Shown here piece by piece: positions 51,440-62,772 of a stretch of DNA of 64,000 bases. Position numbers and translations under genes: made by a program. The first letter of the stretch is position 1, and each line of letters starts with the position of its first letter. Origin of the DNA: Prorocentrum cordatum (Eukaryota; Sar; Dinophyceae; Prorocentrales; Prorocentraceae); contig CAUYUJ010020171.1 in the NCBI GenBank assembly GCA_963575745.1, forward strand, positions 223,501 through 287,500, given 5' to 3'. The notes beneath the pieces are model-generated. The model worked only from the letters and a program-made list of their open reading frames with translations. It made no database searches and had not been told where the DNA came from.

Positions 51440-51600
51440 CGTCCCCGGGGGGGGGGGGGCAGCAGGCCAGCACCCACACCGACGCCCACGCCCACGCCCA
51501 CGCCCCCCACGCCCGCACCCACCCCCACTCCCACATGCAAGCCCACGCCCACGCCCACGCTCACGGAGTCCTACATGATTCCGCGGAAACCGTATAGGGC
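51440..51600 (+). other. His-rich repeat-coded stretch
   Basis: A G-run and CAGCAGGCCAGCACC lead to GCCCACGCCCAC repeats. The + frame reads [20 protein letters not shown] and ends [15 protein letters not shown]. Metal-binding His-rich loops look like this, but a simple 6-bp repeat explains it as well. Confidence 0.25.
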
Positions 51601-51609
51601 ACATATATG

Positions 51610-52755
51610 ATGCAGCACGTTTCGTGGCCCCACGAGGGGTCTCCACGTGTCAACACGGGCCCATTTCGGAGCACCCCTCACACGTTGCGTGGCCCCACGA
51701 GGGGTTTCCACGGGACGCCTCGGGCCCATTCCGGAGCACTCTTCACACGCTTCGTGGCCCCACGAGGGGTCTCCACCGGATGCCTTGGGCCAATTTAGGA
51801 GTACCCTACACGTTTCGTGGCCATACGGGGCGTCTCCTAGGGACGCCTCGGGTCAAGTTCGGCGTATCACTGAGGTGGCCCACAAGGTGTCCCACTGAGG
51901 TTTCGTGGCCCACAAGGTGTCTCACTGAGGTCATCGCGGATCATCTCAGGTGTTTCGGGGCCATGTCGGAGCACCATTCACTCGTTTCGTTGCCGTTTGA
52001 GGGTTTCCACGGGACGCATCGCGTTCATATCGGAACATTTTCGCACGTTTCGTGGCCCCATGAGGGGGGTCCATGTGACGCTTCGGGTCAATTTCGGGGT
52101 GCCCTTCACACTGTTCACAGCCTTTGAGGAGTGTCACCACGGGGCGTCTCGGGCCCATGTCGGAACATTCGGACATGTTTCAGTGTCACATGACGGTTCT
52201 CCACGGGACGCTTCGGGCTCATTTGGGGGTACCTCTCACACGTTTCGTTGGCCCATGAGGGGCCTCCACCGAAGGCATCGGGATTCATTTCGGATGCTAG
52301 CTCCCTTGATATGTTTCCTTGCCCCACGACGGGTCTCCACGGGACGCTTCGGGCTCAGATCGGCGCACCCCTCATACGTTCCGTGGCCACACGAGGGGTC
52401 TCCACGGGCCGCCTCGGGCCAAGTTCGTGGCACCATTATTACGATTCGTGGCCCCACGAGGGGTCCCCAAGGGACGCCGCGGGCCCATTTCGGAGCACTC
52501 CTCGAACGCTTCGTGGCCCCACGATGGGCCTCCACGGGACGCCTCGGCTTACTTTGGAACGTCCCTCACACGCTTCCTGGCCCCACGAGGGGTCTCTACG
52601 GGACGCCTCGAGCCCATTTCGGAACACCTTTCAAACGTTTTCTTGCCCCTACGGGATGTCTCCATGCGACGCTTCAAGCCCATGTTCGAATAGCCTTCAC
52701 ACGGTGCCCATGTCAGATCACCCTCACACGTTTCGTGGCCCCACGAGGGGCCCCC
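51610..52755. repeat. 67-bp satellite
   Basis: About 17 units near TTCGTGGCCCCACGAGGGG, then TCTCCACGGGACGCCTCGGG and CCCATTTCGGAGCACCCC TCACACG. The CCCCACGAGGGG part is a near-palindrome. It shares the TTCGTGGCCCC start with the 21-bp arrays, suggesting a common origin. Confidence 0.93.
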
Positions 52756-52761
52756 ACGAGA

Positions 52762-52811
<50 letters not shown>

Positions 52812-52833
52812 ATAGTACTAGTACTAGTACTAC

Positions 52834-52883
<50 letters not shown>

Positions 52884-53000
52884 CTAGTAGTAGCAGTAGC
52901 AGTAGCAGCAGTAGTAGTAGTAGTATAGTCTTAGCAGTAGTAGTAGTAAGTAGTAGTATAGTAGTAGTAGTAGTAGTACTAGTAGTAGTAGTAGTAGTAC

Positions 53001-53037
<37 letters not shown>

Positions 53038-53095
53038 CGTAGTCGTAGTAGTAGTAGTAGTAGTAGGAGTAGGAGTAGTAGTCAAGCTAGTAGTA
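52756..53095. repeat. (AGT)n microsatellite with ACTAGT switch points
   Basis: About 340 bp of AGT triplets; AGTACTAGTACT palindromes at 52805-52835. Confidence 0.93.
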
Positions 53096-53121
53096 GCAAG
53101 CTAGGCTCGAGCGAGTCAAGC

Positions 53122-53445
53122 ATGGCATGCCCAGTCCCACCCGCCCTCCCACAACATAAGAAGCAAAGCTGGCACAACTGGGGGCCGAAGTCACACCGGC
53201 CAGCCGGTTTGGTACAGCTGATGCGGCCGCGATGGCGGTTGCCGACGGGAACTGGCGAGCGCGTGTTGAATGCCGCGCACGCATTGCCAGACGAGTCGAG
53301 AATGGCCCGGTACACCGCAGGAAGCCAGAGGTGGCCGGAGGAAGCCCGACGGTCTGACAGGACACCCCAAAGCATTTTTGTGAAAAAGCATTGGGTTTTT
53401 GATGTTTTTATGTTGAAATGCTTGCAAACACACGGTGTTCGGTAG
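53122..53445 (+). CDS. Unassigned open frame of 107 codons
   Basis: Reads MACPVPPALPQHKKQSWHNW early and GTGERVLNAAHALPDESRMA in the middle, before running into the 262-bp repeat. Balanced residue usage between two repeat fields makes it a possible exon. Another frame (EVTPASRFGTADAAAMAVAD) is also open. No domain recognised. Confidence 0.22.
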   Translation: MACPVPPALPQHKKQSWHNWGPKSHRPAGLVQLMRPRWRLPTGTGERVLNAAHALPDESRMARYTAGSQRWPEEARRSDRTPQSIFVKKHWVFDVFMLKCLQTHGVR

Positions 53446-54012
53446 GATTCTGACATGAACGCGCGAGTGTGCTCTTTGTGGTATTTTTTGCACAGGATTC
53501 GCGGCCTGGGTGCATGACAGAGCATCGCGAGTGCACCGCGCGATGACGTGAAATCGCTGGATTTGACCGAATTCTTAAGATTCCTATGGTTTTCCTATGA
53601 TTTCAGCAAGAGAGCCCGGGCGGGAAATTTGTACAACTTTTGTGAAAAAGCATTGGGTTTTTTATGTTTTAATGTTGAAATGCTTGCAGACACACGGTGT
53701 TCGGTAGGATTCTGACATGAACGCGCGCGTGTGTTCTTTGTGTGTTTTTTTTGCACAAGATTCGCGGCCTGGGTGCATGACAGAGCATCGCGAGTGCACC
53801 GCGCGATGACGCAAAATCGCTGGATTTGACCGAATTCTTAAGATTCCTATGGTTTTCCTATGATTTCAGCAAGAGAGCCCGGGCGGGAAATTTGTACAAT
53901 TTTTGTGAAAAAGCATTGGGTTTTTGATGTTTTTATGTTGAAATGCTTGCAAACACACGGTGTTCGGTAGGATTCTGACATGAACGCGCGCGTGTGCTCT
54001 TTGTGGTATTTT
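53375..54012. repeat. 262-bp tandem repeat, 2.4 copies
   Basis: TGAAAAAGCATTGGG recurs at 53381, 53643 and 53906 (periods 262 and 263). Copies are over 95 percent alike by eye, including AATTCTTAAGATTCCTATGG. The third copy stops after GTGCTCTTTGTGG. 54013-54175 is unassigned. Confidence 0.95.
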
Positions 54013-54179
54013 TTTCAATGGATTATCGCCGTGGACGACAGGACGTCCATGTCGAGAGGAAAAAAATAAGAAAAATATTGATTTTGTATTGTTTTTTACA
54101 GGTTAGGATGGGACCCCCCGGATGCGGCCCCTAATGGCCGGCCTGAGGGGGGAGTAGGAGTATATTCTAATAAGGAATA

Positions 54180-54276
54180 AGGATAGGAGTAGTAGTGGAA
54201 GTAGTCGTAGTAGTAGTAGTAGTAGTAGTAGTAGTTGTTGTTGATGTAGCAGTCGTGGTAGTAGTAGTAGTAGTAG

Positions 54277-54309
<33 letters not shown>

Positions 54310-54344
54310 GAGTAGCAGCAAGAGAAGTAGTCGTAGTAGTAGTC

Positions 54345-54432
<88 letters not shown>

Positions 54433-54505
54433 TAGTAGTAGTCGTAGTATCAGGAGTAGTACTAGTGTTAGTAGTAGTAGCAGCAACAGCAGCAACAGCA
54501 GCAGC

Positions 54506-54540
<35 letters not shown>

Positions 54541-55012
54541 TCGTAGCAGTAGTAGTAGTCGTCGTCGTCGTCGTAGTAGTAGTAGTAGTAGTAGTATAAT
54601 AGTATTATTAGTAGTAGTAGCAGTAGCAGTAGTAGTAGTAGCAGTAGTAGTGAACATAGTAGTAGTAGGCGCAGTAGTAGCAGTAGCCGCAGTAGTAGTA
54701 GTAGTAGCAGTAGTAGTACACTTAGCAGTAAGAGTCGCGGTGGTAGAAGTTGTCTTTGTAGTGTTGTTCATAGTAGCATTAGTAGTAGCAGTAGCAGTCG
54801 AAGTTGTAGCAGCAGCAGTAGCAATAGCAGTAGCAGTACCAGTCGTAGTAGTAATAGTTGTACAGGTATACGTACACGTAGTGTTAGTAGCCGTCGTAGT
54901 AACAGTAGTAGCCGTAGGTCGCCGTAGTCGTCGTAGACGTAGTCGTAGTCGTAGCCGTGGCCGCCGTAGTAGTAGTGGTAGTCGCAGTAGTAGCAGTAGT
55001 AGTAGTCGTAGC

Positions 55013-55053
<41 letters not shown>

Positions 55054-55076
55054 TGGTAGTAGTAGTGGTAGTGGTC

Positions 55077-55137
<61 letters not shown>

Positions 55138-55242
55138 CAGTAGTAGTAGTAGTAGTAGTAGTTGTAGTAGTAGTAGTAGTAGTAGTAGAAGTACCAGTAA
55201 TAGCAGCAGTGGCGGTAAGAGTAACACCAGCAGTTGTAGTCA

Positions 55243-55288
<46 letters not shown>

Positions 55289-55483
55289 TGTAGTTGTAGT
55301 GGCGGCGGTAGTTGCAGCAGTAGTGGTAGTGGCAGTGGCAGTGGCAGTGGTCGTAGCATTCGCAGTGGCATTATTAGTAGTAATGGTAGTGGTCGTGGTA
55401 GCAGTAGTAGTAGTAGTAGTAGAGTAGTAGTAGTAGTAGTAGTAGCAGTAGTAGTCGTATCAGTCGTAGTAGTAGCAGTAATC

Positions 55484-55521
<38 letters not shown>

Positions 55522-55638
55522 CGTATTATCAGTAGTAGTAGTAGTAGTAGTAGCAGTAGCAGTAGCAGTAGCAGTAGTAGTCGTATCAGTCGTAGTGTAG
55601 CAGTAATAGTAGTAGTAATAGTAGTAGTAGTAGTCGCA

Positions 55639-55674
<36 letters not shown>

Positions 55675-55712
55675 GTAGTAGTAGTAGTAGTAATAGTAGT
55701 CGTCGTATTAGC

Positions 55713-55751
<39 letters not shown>

Positions 55752-55986
55752 AGTGGTGGTAGTAGTAGTAGTAGTAGTCGCAGTAGGAGCAGTAATAGTA
55801 GTACAGTAGTAGTCGCCATGGTGGAATAGCAGGTCTGTTAATATCTGCGATAACAGGAGTAGTACAGTGGAAGGGGTTGGAGCAGTAGGAGTAGTAGTAC
55901 AGATCGTACTACTAGCAGCAGGGGTAGTATGCGTAGTAGTAGTGGTCGTCGTAGTAGTAGTAGTAGTAGTAGTAGTAGTCGTAGTC

Positions 55987-56021
<35 letters not shown>

Positions 56022-56167
56022 CGTCGTAGTAGTAGTAGTCGTAGTCGTAGTCAGCGTGCGGCAGCCCGCTCTCAGTAGTAGCAGGAATGGTTGTAATATC
56101 AGCAGTCGTCGCCGTAGCTGTAGCAGGAGTAGTTGTACAATATTTCGCACGGGTACCGTCGCCGAAC

Positions 56168-56222
<55 letters not shown>

Positions 56223-56645
56223 TGTAGTAGTAGTGGTAGCAGTAGTAGTAGTAGTAGTAGTGGTAGTATCAGTAGTAGTACTACTACTCGTAGCCGTAGT
56301 AGTGGTAGTAGCAGTAGTCGTAGTCGTAGTCGTAGTCGCAGTAGTCGTGTTGTAACAGTAGTAGTAGTAGCAGTAGTAGTAGTAGTAGTAGTAGTCGTAG
56401 TAGCAGTAGTGGTAGTAGTAGTGGTGGTAGTTGTAGTAGAAGTGGTAGTGGCAGTAGCAGTGGCAGTGGTAGTCGCAGCAGCAGCAGCAGTCATATTAGC
56501 AGCTATGGTAGTGCTAGCAGCAGAAGTGGCAGCAGGCGTACTCGTAGTAGTAGCAGTAGTTGTAGTAGTAGGAGTAGCCGCAATATTAGTAGTTGCTGCT
56601 GTTGTTTGCGTGGTCGTAATAGTTGTAAGGCTACTGCTATAGCCA
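54180..56645. repeat. Giant imperfect (AGT)n tract
   Basis: About 2.45 kb in which nearly every triplet is AGT or a one-base variant (GGT, AGC, CGT, AAT). One ACT island lies at 54276-54310. A short less regular part at 55820-55900 and 56060-56160. Open frames of hundreds of codons (poly-Val, poly-Ser, poly-Leu/Thr) are by-products. Confidence 0.95.
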
Positions 56646-56689
56646 CCACTGCCCTTTATTTCAACTGCCACAGTTATCTTCACCTGCTA

Positions 56690-56959
56690 ATGCTACGACT
56701 ATGTGCACTACAACAACTACTACCACTACTTGTTCGACCACTACGACTACTACTACTACTAGTACCGCTACAATTAGTGCGACCACTATCATCTTACTAC
56801 GATTACTACTGCGATGGCTACTACTACGACTCGTACTGTTAGTGGTATCTCTACTGTTTCTATTACCACTCGTACTACGACTTGTGAGTGTATGTATACA
56901 CGTATTTCTTTACCATGCATACTCCCACCACTTCTGCTACTACTGCTGCTGTTGTTGCG

Positions 56960-57023
<64 letters not shown>

Positions 57024-57465
57024 GTAGTACGTTTATGATAACGACGACGACGATAACTATTACGATCACTTCTACTATTACCACGAGTACTGTTATTATT
57101 ACTAGTATTAGTATTACTACCTAGTACTACCAGTACAACTACGAATATTAGTACTAAGACTACTTCTACTTCTACGACTACGACTACTACTACTACTACT
57201 ACCACTACGACTACGACTACTATGAGAACTCTTACGAGCACGAGTCGTACTACTACGTAGTAGTACCCTTATAAGTATCACTGTTTGTACCCTGCCCATT
57301 TGTCTTACTACGAGTACTACTACTGCTTCTATTACTTCCACTAGCTACTACGAGAACTACTACGGAAACTATCACCACTACTATTACTATTATTACTTCT
57401 ACTACTACTACAACTACTACTACTACTACTTCCACTACTACAACCACTACTCCTACTACCACCTG

Positions 57466-57512
<47 letters not shown>

Positions 57513-57640
57513 TTGCTACTACTACTACTACTACTACTACGACTATTGGTCATACTAGTAGTACTTCTACTGCCACTACAATGACTACTACTACTAAGAC
57601 GACTACTAATAACACGGATACGTTTCTTATTTCTATTACT
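56690..57640. repeat. Giant imperfect (ACT)n tract, opposite strand sense
   Basis: About 0.95 kb of ACT triplets, the complement of the previous tract. Together they form a very long imperfect inverted repeat with its switch at about 56646-56690. Confidence 0.95.
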
Positions 57641-57659
57641 ACTACACTACTATTTGTTC

Positions 57660-58170
57660 TTCTTCTGCTAGGACCTCTCCCCATCCCTGTAGGCTCGTCC
57701 ATCCCTAGCAAGGTCTTATGAGAGCTCCATTCGACTCTAGTGGGATCACATCTGAGCTCCAACCATCTCTCGTGGGATCCTAGTAGTTCTCCATCCATCC
57801 CTAGTAGGATCCTACCGGGGCTCTTCCCATGTCTAAGGATCCGATTGGAGCCCCACCAAAGTGCGAATCGGATCCTATTAGACCTGCATCCGCCCCTCAT
57901 AGGATCCGAGTAGAGCTCCATCCATCCGCTAATCGAATCCGATCGGTGCTCTATCCATCCCTCATAGGTTCCCTTTCACAGCTCTATCCATGCCTTATAG
58001 GACCCTGTTAGAGCTCCATCCATTCGTAATAATTTCTGATGAGAGCTCCACCCGTTCCTACTACGATCTTCTGAGACCTCCACCCATCCGTAATATGATC
58101 TTATTATAGCCTCATCCATCTTTAAAAGGGTCCTATTAGAGCTCTGCCATCCCTCATAGGATCCGATTGG
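57660..58170. repeat. Roughly 30-35-bp GAGCTCCATCCATCC satellite
   Basis: About 15 diverged units near AGAGCTCCATCCATCCCTCA then TAGGATCCTATT. Confidence 0.85.
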
Positions 58171-58354
58171 CGAAGGCAGCTGTCGGCGTCGTTTCGTTAG
58201 CGCGCGAGCGTTTGGCGAAGGCAAGTCCGAGTTAACCCTTATATCGGTTCCATTGGATTATGTCATTTGGTTCGTTGTTTGTGTGAGTGTGGGTGCTGGA
58301 TATTGGCTGCTGTTCCCCCCACCCCCCTCTTTGGGTGGGGAAGGGCACAAAGAG

Positions 58355-58498
58355 GCGTTGATGCGTTGTTGTTGATGTTGTTGTTGCTGTTGTCGTTGTC
58401 GTCGTCGTTGTGGTTGTTGTTGCTGTGGTTGTGGTTGCTGTTGTTGTCGTCGTTGTTGTTGTCGTTGTGGTTGTTGTTTTGTTGTTGTTTGTTGTCGT
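58355..58498. repeat. (GTT/GTC)n microsatellite
   Basis: Imperfect triplets on the + strand. Confidence 0.9.
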
Positions 58499-58502
58499 CG
58501 TG

Positions 58503-58625
58503 GCGCCCGCGACCCGAAACGGCCCGCGACCCACCCACAACCCACCCGCGACCCACCCCGCGACCCACCCCGCGACCCGCCCGCGGCTCGCCCGCGACCG
58601 TCCCACGACCCACCCCGCGCCCGCC
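58503..58625. repeat. CCGCGACCCACC tandem repeat
   Basis: About ten 10-12-bp units. 58626-58840 is unassigned. Confidence 0.82.
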
Positions 58626-58864
58626 CCTTCATTCAGATCCGTAAATGTGGGATGGCACATATTCTGCGACATAGTCCCTCAGGGGCCCTCGACCCCATCC
58701 AGGGCCCATTTTCCACACCCCAAGGCCCCTTTCTGATGGCTCCGGCCCCCGAAGACCGAAATCGAAAAAAAACTGGCTGCCTCGATCTTTCTACCTGCTG
58801 GTTAGAAAGAGCGTGTTCTACCGCTGCTGGCGGAAAATGGTGTGGGGGTCACTGGGGGTTCCCA

Positions 58865-60035
58865 ACCCATCCCCCCACCCCCTCCCTCGAAAACCGGGGG
58901 GGGGCACTACCCATTCGAACCCCCCCCGTCCCGCAGTCGATAATGAAAAAGGGGGGGGGTCCACTACCGGTTCGAGCCCCCCCCTCCCCTCGAAAACCGG
59001 GGGGTCACTACTGGGACAGTGGTACAATGGGGAGAGTGGTGGGGACAGTGGGGACAGTGGGACAGTGGTGGGGACAGTGGGGACGGTGGGACAGCACAGT
59101 GGGACAGCGGCGGGGACAGTGGGACAGCGGTGGGTACAGTGGGGACAGGGGGAGAGTGGTGGGGGCCGTGGGGAAAGTGGCGAGAGCGGGACCGTGGTAG
59201 GACAATGGGGTGGGGAGAGTGGGGACAGTGAGACATTGGTGGGGGCACTGGTGGGGACAGCGGGGACAATGGTAGAACAGTGTGAACAGTGGGACAGTGG
59301 TGGGGACTGGGGGACAGTGGTGGGCACGGTGGTGTTGGGGACGGTGGTGTGGGGACAGGGGGAATGTGGTGGGGACGATGGGGCAGGGATGGGAACAGTG
59401 GTGGTGGGGATAGTGGTGAGGGCGGTGGCGAGGACGGCGGTGGGACAATGTGAGAGAGGTGCAGTGTGGACAGTGGTGAGGGCACTGGTGGGAACAGTGG
59501 GACAGCTCAGTGGGACAGCGGCGGGGACAGTGGGATAGTGGGGACAGTGGGACAGTGGTTGGGGCCGTGGGGAAAGTGGGGGGAGTGGGACCGTGGTGGG
59601 AACAGTGGTGGGGGCAGTGGGAACAGTGCGACAGTGGTGCGAGCACTGGTGGGGACAGTGGGGACGGTGGTGGGAACAGCGGGGACGATGGTGGTGAGGA
59701 CAGTGGTGTTGGGGACAGCAGGTGGGGGATGCGGTGCGGACGGTGGTAGAGATCTGGGAGTCGTTTGCCGGCAGTGAGCGTGTGGGGGGGGGGCTCGAAT
59801 CGGTAGTGACCCCCCTGGTTTTCTGGAGGGGGGGGGGTTCGAACCGGTAGTGACCCCCCCCCGGTTTTCTGGAGGGGGGGGGGTTCGAACCGGTAGTGAC
59901 CCCCCCTGGTTTTCCCCCCAGTTTTCCGGAGGGGCGGGGGTTCGAACCGGCAGTGGCCCCCTCGGTTTTCCGGAGGGGGGGGGGTTCGAACCGACAGTGA
60001 CCCCCACGATTTTCTGCAGGGGGGAGGAGGTTAAG
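58865..60035. repeat. GGGACAGTGGTG minisatellite between inverted GGTTCGAACC units
   Basis: The centre (about 59010-59760) is a 9-12-bp GGGACAGTGGT repeat. On the right, five units of about 45 bp carry GGGGTTCGAACCGGTAGTGA then CCCCCCC and GGTTTTCTGGAG. On the left, three units are in the opposite orientation (TCGAAAACCGGGGGG then CACTAC). Confidence 0.9.
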
Positions 60036-60277
60036 GGGGGGGGGTTGCCGATGGGAAGGGGTGGGGCCAGGGGGGTCCAGCTCCCCTTTCGGGTCGGGAC
60101 GGAAGGGGGGGATATGAAATTTTTGGCATGCGGCTGCTTCTGGCCCCGCCGCCGATCACGTTCCTCGAAGCATGTTCGCCTCTGCCGCCGGGAGGCGCCG
60201 AAAGCTGATTTGGCACCCCCCCTCTTTGCTGACCCCGACCCCTCCATCCACCGAAGAAACACAACTGTATAAACATA
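60036..60277. other. No gene recognised
   Basis: G-runs then mixed sequence. A minus-strand frame shows no domain. Confidence 0.3.
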
Positions 60278-60419
60278 AACTTTCGGCGCTCAGCGCGGAT
60301 TTCTTGGATGGGCATTGGGCCCCCTTGTCGGCGCCTCTAGCGCCCCTTATGGCGAGCTTCGCGCGCCAGGAGGGGTGTTTCGCGCCGATCCACGAACTCC
60401 GCGCGGACCGCCGAAAGTT
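60278..60419. mobile_element. MITE family E, copy 4 (best preserved)
   Basis: AACTTTCGGCGCTCAGCGCG against CGCGCGGACCGCCGAAAGTT; TA at 60276-60277 and 60420-60421. GC-rich core with GGCGCC palindromes. 142 bp. Confidence 0.88.
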
Positions 60420-60499
60420 TATGCTTGTGCCTTTCTTGATACTCCAATATTTGCCAGCTTTCCGTGCTGCGTCCAGTCGCGGCGGCGAGAGCCTCTCCG

Positions 60500-60655
60500 C
60501 GCGACGACGGCGACGACAACGGCGCCGCCGACGTCCACGACGACGCCAGCGACGACGACGACGACGACGACGTCGACCACGCCGCCGCCGCAGACGACGC
60601 TGACGACGACGACGCCGACGACGCCGCCGCCGACGACGACGACGACAGTGGGAGC
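60500..60655. repeat. (GAC)n tract
   Basis: GACGACGCC and GACGAC triplets, imperfect. Confidence 0.88.
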
Positions 60656-60680
60656 GGTCGGCCACCGCCGGCGCGCGCAG

Positions 60681-60844
60681 GCGTCGGCGGGCTGCCCCCG
60701 CGGACTGGCTGGCGGGTGCCCTGGAACTCTCCTCGTGTGGAGGCGCGCCCCGCCGCTGGCCCGCACTCTCTGCCGGTGCGGGCGGCGCCCACGGCTCAAA
60801 AGGCACTAGTGCCGCTGGCCTGGTCGGGTAGGGCCAGGGCCCCA
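60681..60844 (+). CDS. Candidate exon with donor CAG/GTAAGG
   Basis: GGCGCGCGCAG precedes it and the canonical-looking donor GTAAGG follows at 60845. One frame gives AAPADWLAGALELSSCGGAP, in the style of the series, but stops at TAG (about 60827) before that donor. A second frame stays open to the donor with less natural sense. So either the donor is earlier or the frame choice is wrong. Confidence 0.3.
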
Positions 60845-60860
60845 GGTAAGGGGACCCGCT

Positions 60861-61043
60861 CCCAGACATCGGGCGTCTCGAAAAAATCGAGACGGAGGTT
60901 TTTCGTAGTTTTCGGCCTCTCGGGGCCCTCGCCGGGCCTCGGGACCGTCAAAAAACGACTCGGGAGGAAAAACCGGCCCTGGGGAAGTGGTCGGGAGGTA
61001 GGGGGCCCGCGTCTCGAAAAAATCGAGACGTCGGATGTCTGGG
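60861..61043. mobile_element. MITE with hairpin-tipped ends
   Basis: Ends CCCAGACATCGGG and its complement, each followed by the perfect palindrome-loop CGTCTCGAAAAAATCGAGAC. 183 bp. Related sequence (CGTCAAAAAACGACTCGGGA) recurs near 34595 and 61530. Confidence 0.82.
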
Positions 61044-61198
61044 CTTGGTGGGAGGGCCGCGGAGCCCCCAGTCAGAAGAGCTCTTTTGAACAGCACTCCT
61101 GGGCGGCAGCGGGCGGTACACCGTGGGGGAGGGGGGCGGGGGGCCGGCAGAGTCACGTGTCGCGCAGGCGCCGTCTGAAGTTATCTGGGGACATCTAT

Positions 61199-61229
61199 AT
61201 CTATATATATATATATATATATATATATA
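61199..61229. repeat. (TA)n microsatellite
   Basis: About 14 TA pairs. Confidence 0.93.
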
Positions 61230-61589
61230 ACCAAAGCGCTCTGGAGGTCTGCCGAAACGTGGCGCTTATCTGTGGAGGGATGGGGGGCGGCCGGGGCCGC
61301 TGACGGCCGTCGTGGCGAGAAGTACAACACGATTCTCCTTCGCATTGTGGGGCCTCCCGGGAGGCCCTCGTCGCCGCGGCTGGATTCGCCTCGAAGTCCT
61401 GGTGAGCACGCACCCCGGGAGAAGGGCGTTTTTTCATAGCAATCTTCTATCTGGCCTCTCCCTCGCGTTGCGGCAGGTCTTGACGGTAGTAAGATCTAGG
61501 CCTCCAGGCTCCCTGCCAGGCCCATGGGCTGTCAAGAAACGACTCGGGATGAACTGCCAGCCCTGGGGAAATGGGTCAGGACCTCTGGG
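61230..61589. other. No gene recognised
   Basis: Shares CCCTCGTCGCCGCGGCTGGA with 29825; otherwise unique. Confidence 0.35.
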
Positions 61590-62205
61590 GGCCTCGCGTA
61601 ACCCCACGAGTCCATCCAGAAACGGTGCCCAGGCGAGTTGCCCTGATCAGGGAGGAGCATGGAGTGGAGGAAAGGGCTGGGGAAGCCGTCATACCCTAAG
61701 AGGGGGAGGATGGAGGAGGAATTGAAGGAGGAGGAGGAGGAGGAGGAGAACGAGAATGAGAAAGAGAAAGTCAAAGAGGAGGAGGGAGGTCTCTTGGATG
61801 CCTCTCGGAGTCTGTTCGGATACCTCTCGTCGAGAGCTTCGTGGAGTCAGCTTGGGGCGCCTTGGGGGCCGTCCTGGGGGCCTCTTCTAGCATCTTGGAC
61901 GCCTGGAAGGAGCCTCTTGGGTCCTCTTGGGTGGCTCTTGGGGACCTCTTTGGGGCCTCTTGGGGCCTCCTGAGCGCCTCTTGAGGCCCGCTTGTGGCAC
62001 TCTTGGGAGCCTTGGGGGCCATCTTGGGACCGGCCATCTTTGTGGAGATCGATCAAAGAAGGGGATGGCTCAATTAAGTACCCCCCATGAGGCCAAACTG
62101 GCCCACAACCTCAGTCAACCAATGATGTTTGCCTTCTCGCCGAGGCCGCCTTGGACGCTCCAATGGGTCGCGGCCCCCCCATCCAGGTCCAGGGGAGGGG
62201 GCGGG
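61590..62205 (+). repeat. Composite repeat K, copy 2
   Basis: CTCGCGTAACCCCACGAG, CCATCCAGAAACGGTGCCC, a GGA tract (61725-61750), CTCTCGGAGTCTGTTCGG, a CTTGGGGGCC minisatellite, GATCGATCAAAGAAG and GGACGCTCCAATGGGTCG then CCAGGTCCAGGGGAGGG. Confidence 0.85.
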
Positions 62206-62514
62206 GGTGGGCGCTAAGGCCTCCCCGAAGGGGAAGAAGGGGAGTTGGAAGAGGGAGCGCCCTAAGCCACTCACGCCCAGAGGGCTGGGGGGGGATTTCT
62301 GGTACCTCTCCTTTTCAGTCGCGCGGACCGCCGCCATGCTTTTGCCCACCACCCCTCGTCCTCGAGACCCGACGTCGCGAATCAAATGCGGCATCGTGAA
62401 GCATCACGACACGACCGAACTCTTAGATCCAGTCTTTCTGCAGTGTTTCTGCGCCGGATCGTTCCGTGATGGCCCCGAGGCGCAACACCGGAGGACAAGT
62501 GCTATTTCTATGCT
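62206..62514. other. Spacer between composite repeats
   Basis: Unique GC-rich DNA, no gene recognised. Confidence 0.35.
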
Positions 62515-62739
62515 GGACGCTTCGCGTAACCCCAATGGCCCATCCAGAATCGGTGCTCAGGCGAGGTGCACTGACCAGGGATGTGGAGGAGCGTGCAGTC
62601 GTACAGTGGAATGAACGGCTGGGTAAGACATCTTACTCTAAGAGGGGGAGGATGGACCAGCAATCGGTGGAGAAGGAGCAGGAGTAGGAGGAGGAGGAGG
62701 AGGAGAAGGGAGGAGGGATGATGAAGACTAGGCGGATGA

Positions 62740-62772
<33 letters not shown>

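Noticed and set aside
54103-55227. 374-codon poly-Leu/Thr frame and other long frames in AGT DNA
   Set aside because: Triplet repeats are open in several frames by composition.
59770-60000. tRNA B-box-like GGTTCGAACC in each 45-bp unit
   Set aside because: No A box, no cloverleaf, and the motif is a simple palindrome inside a G/C-run repeat.
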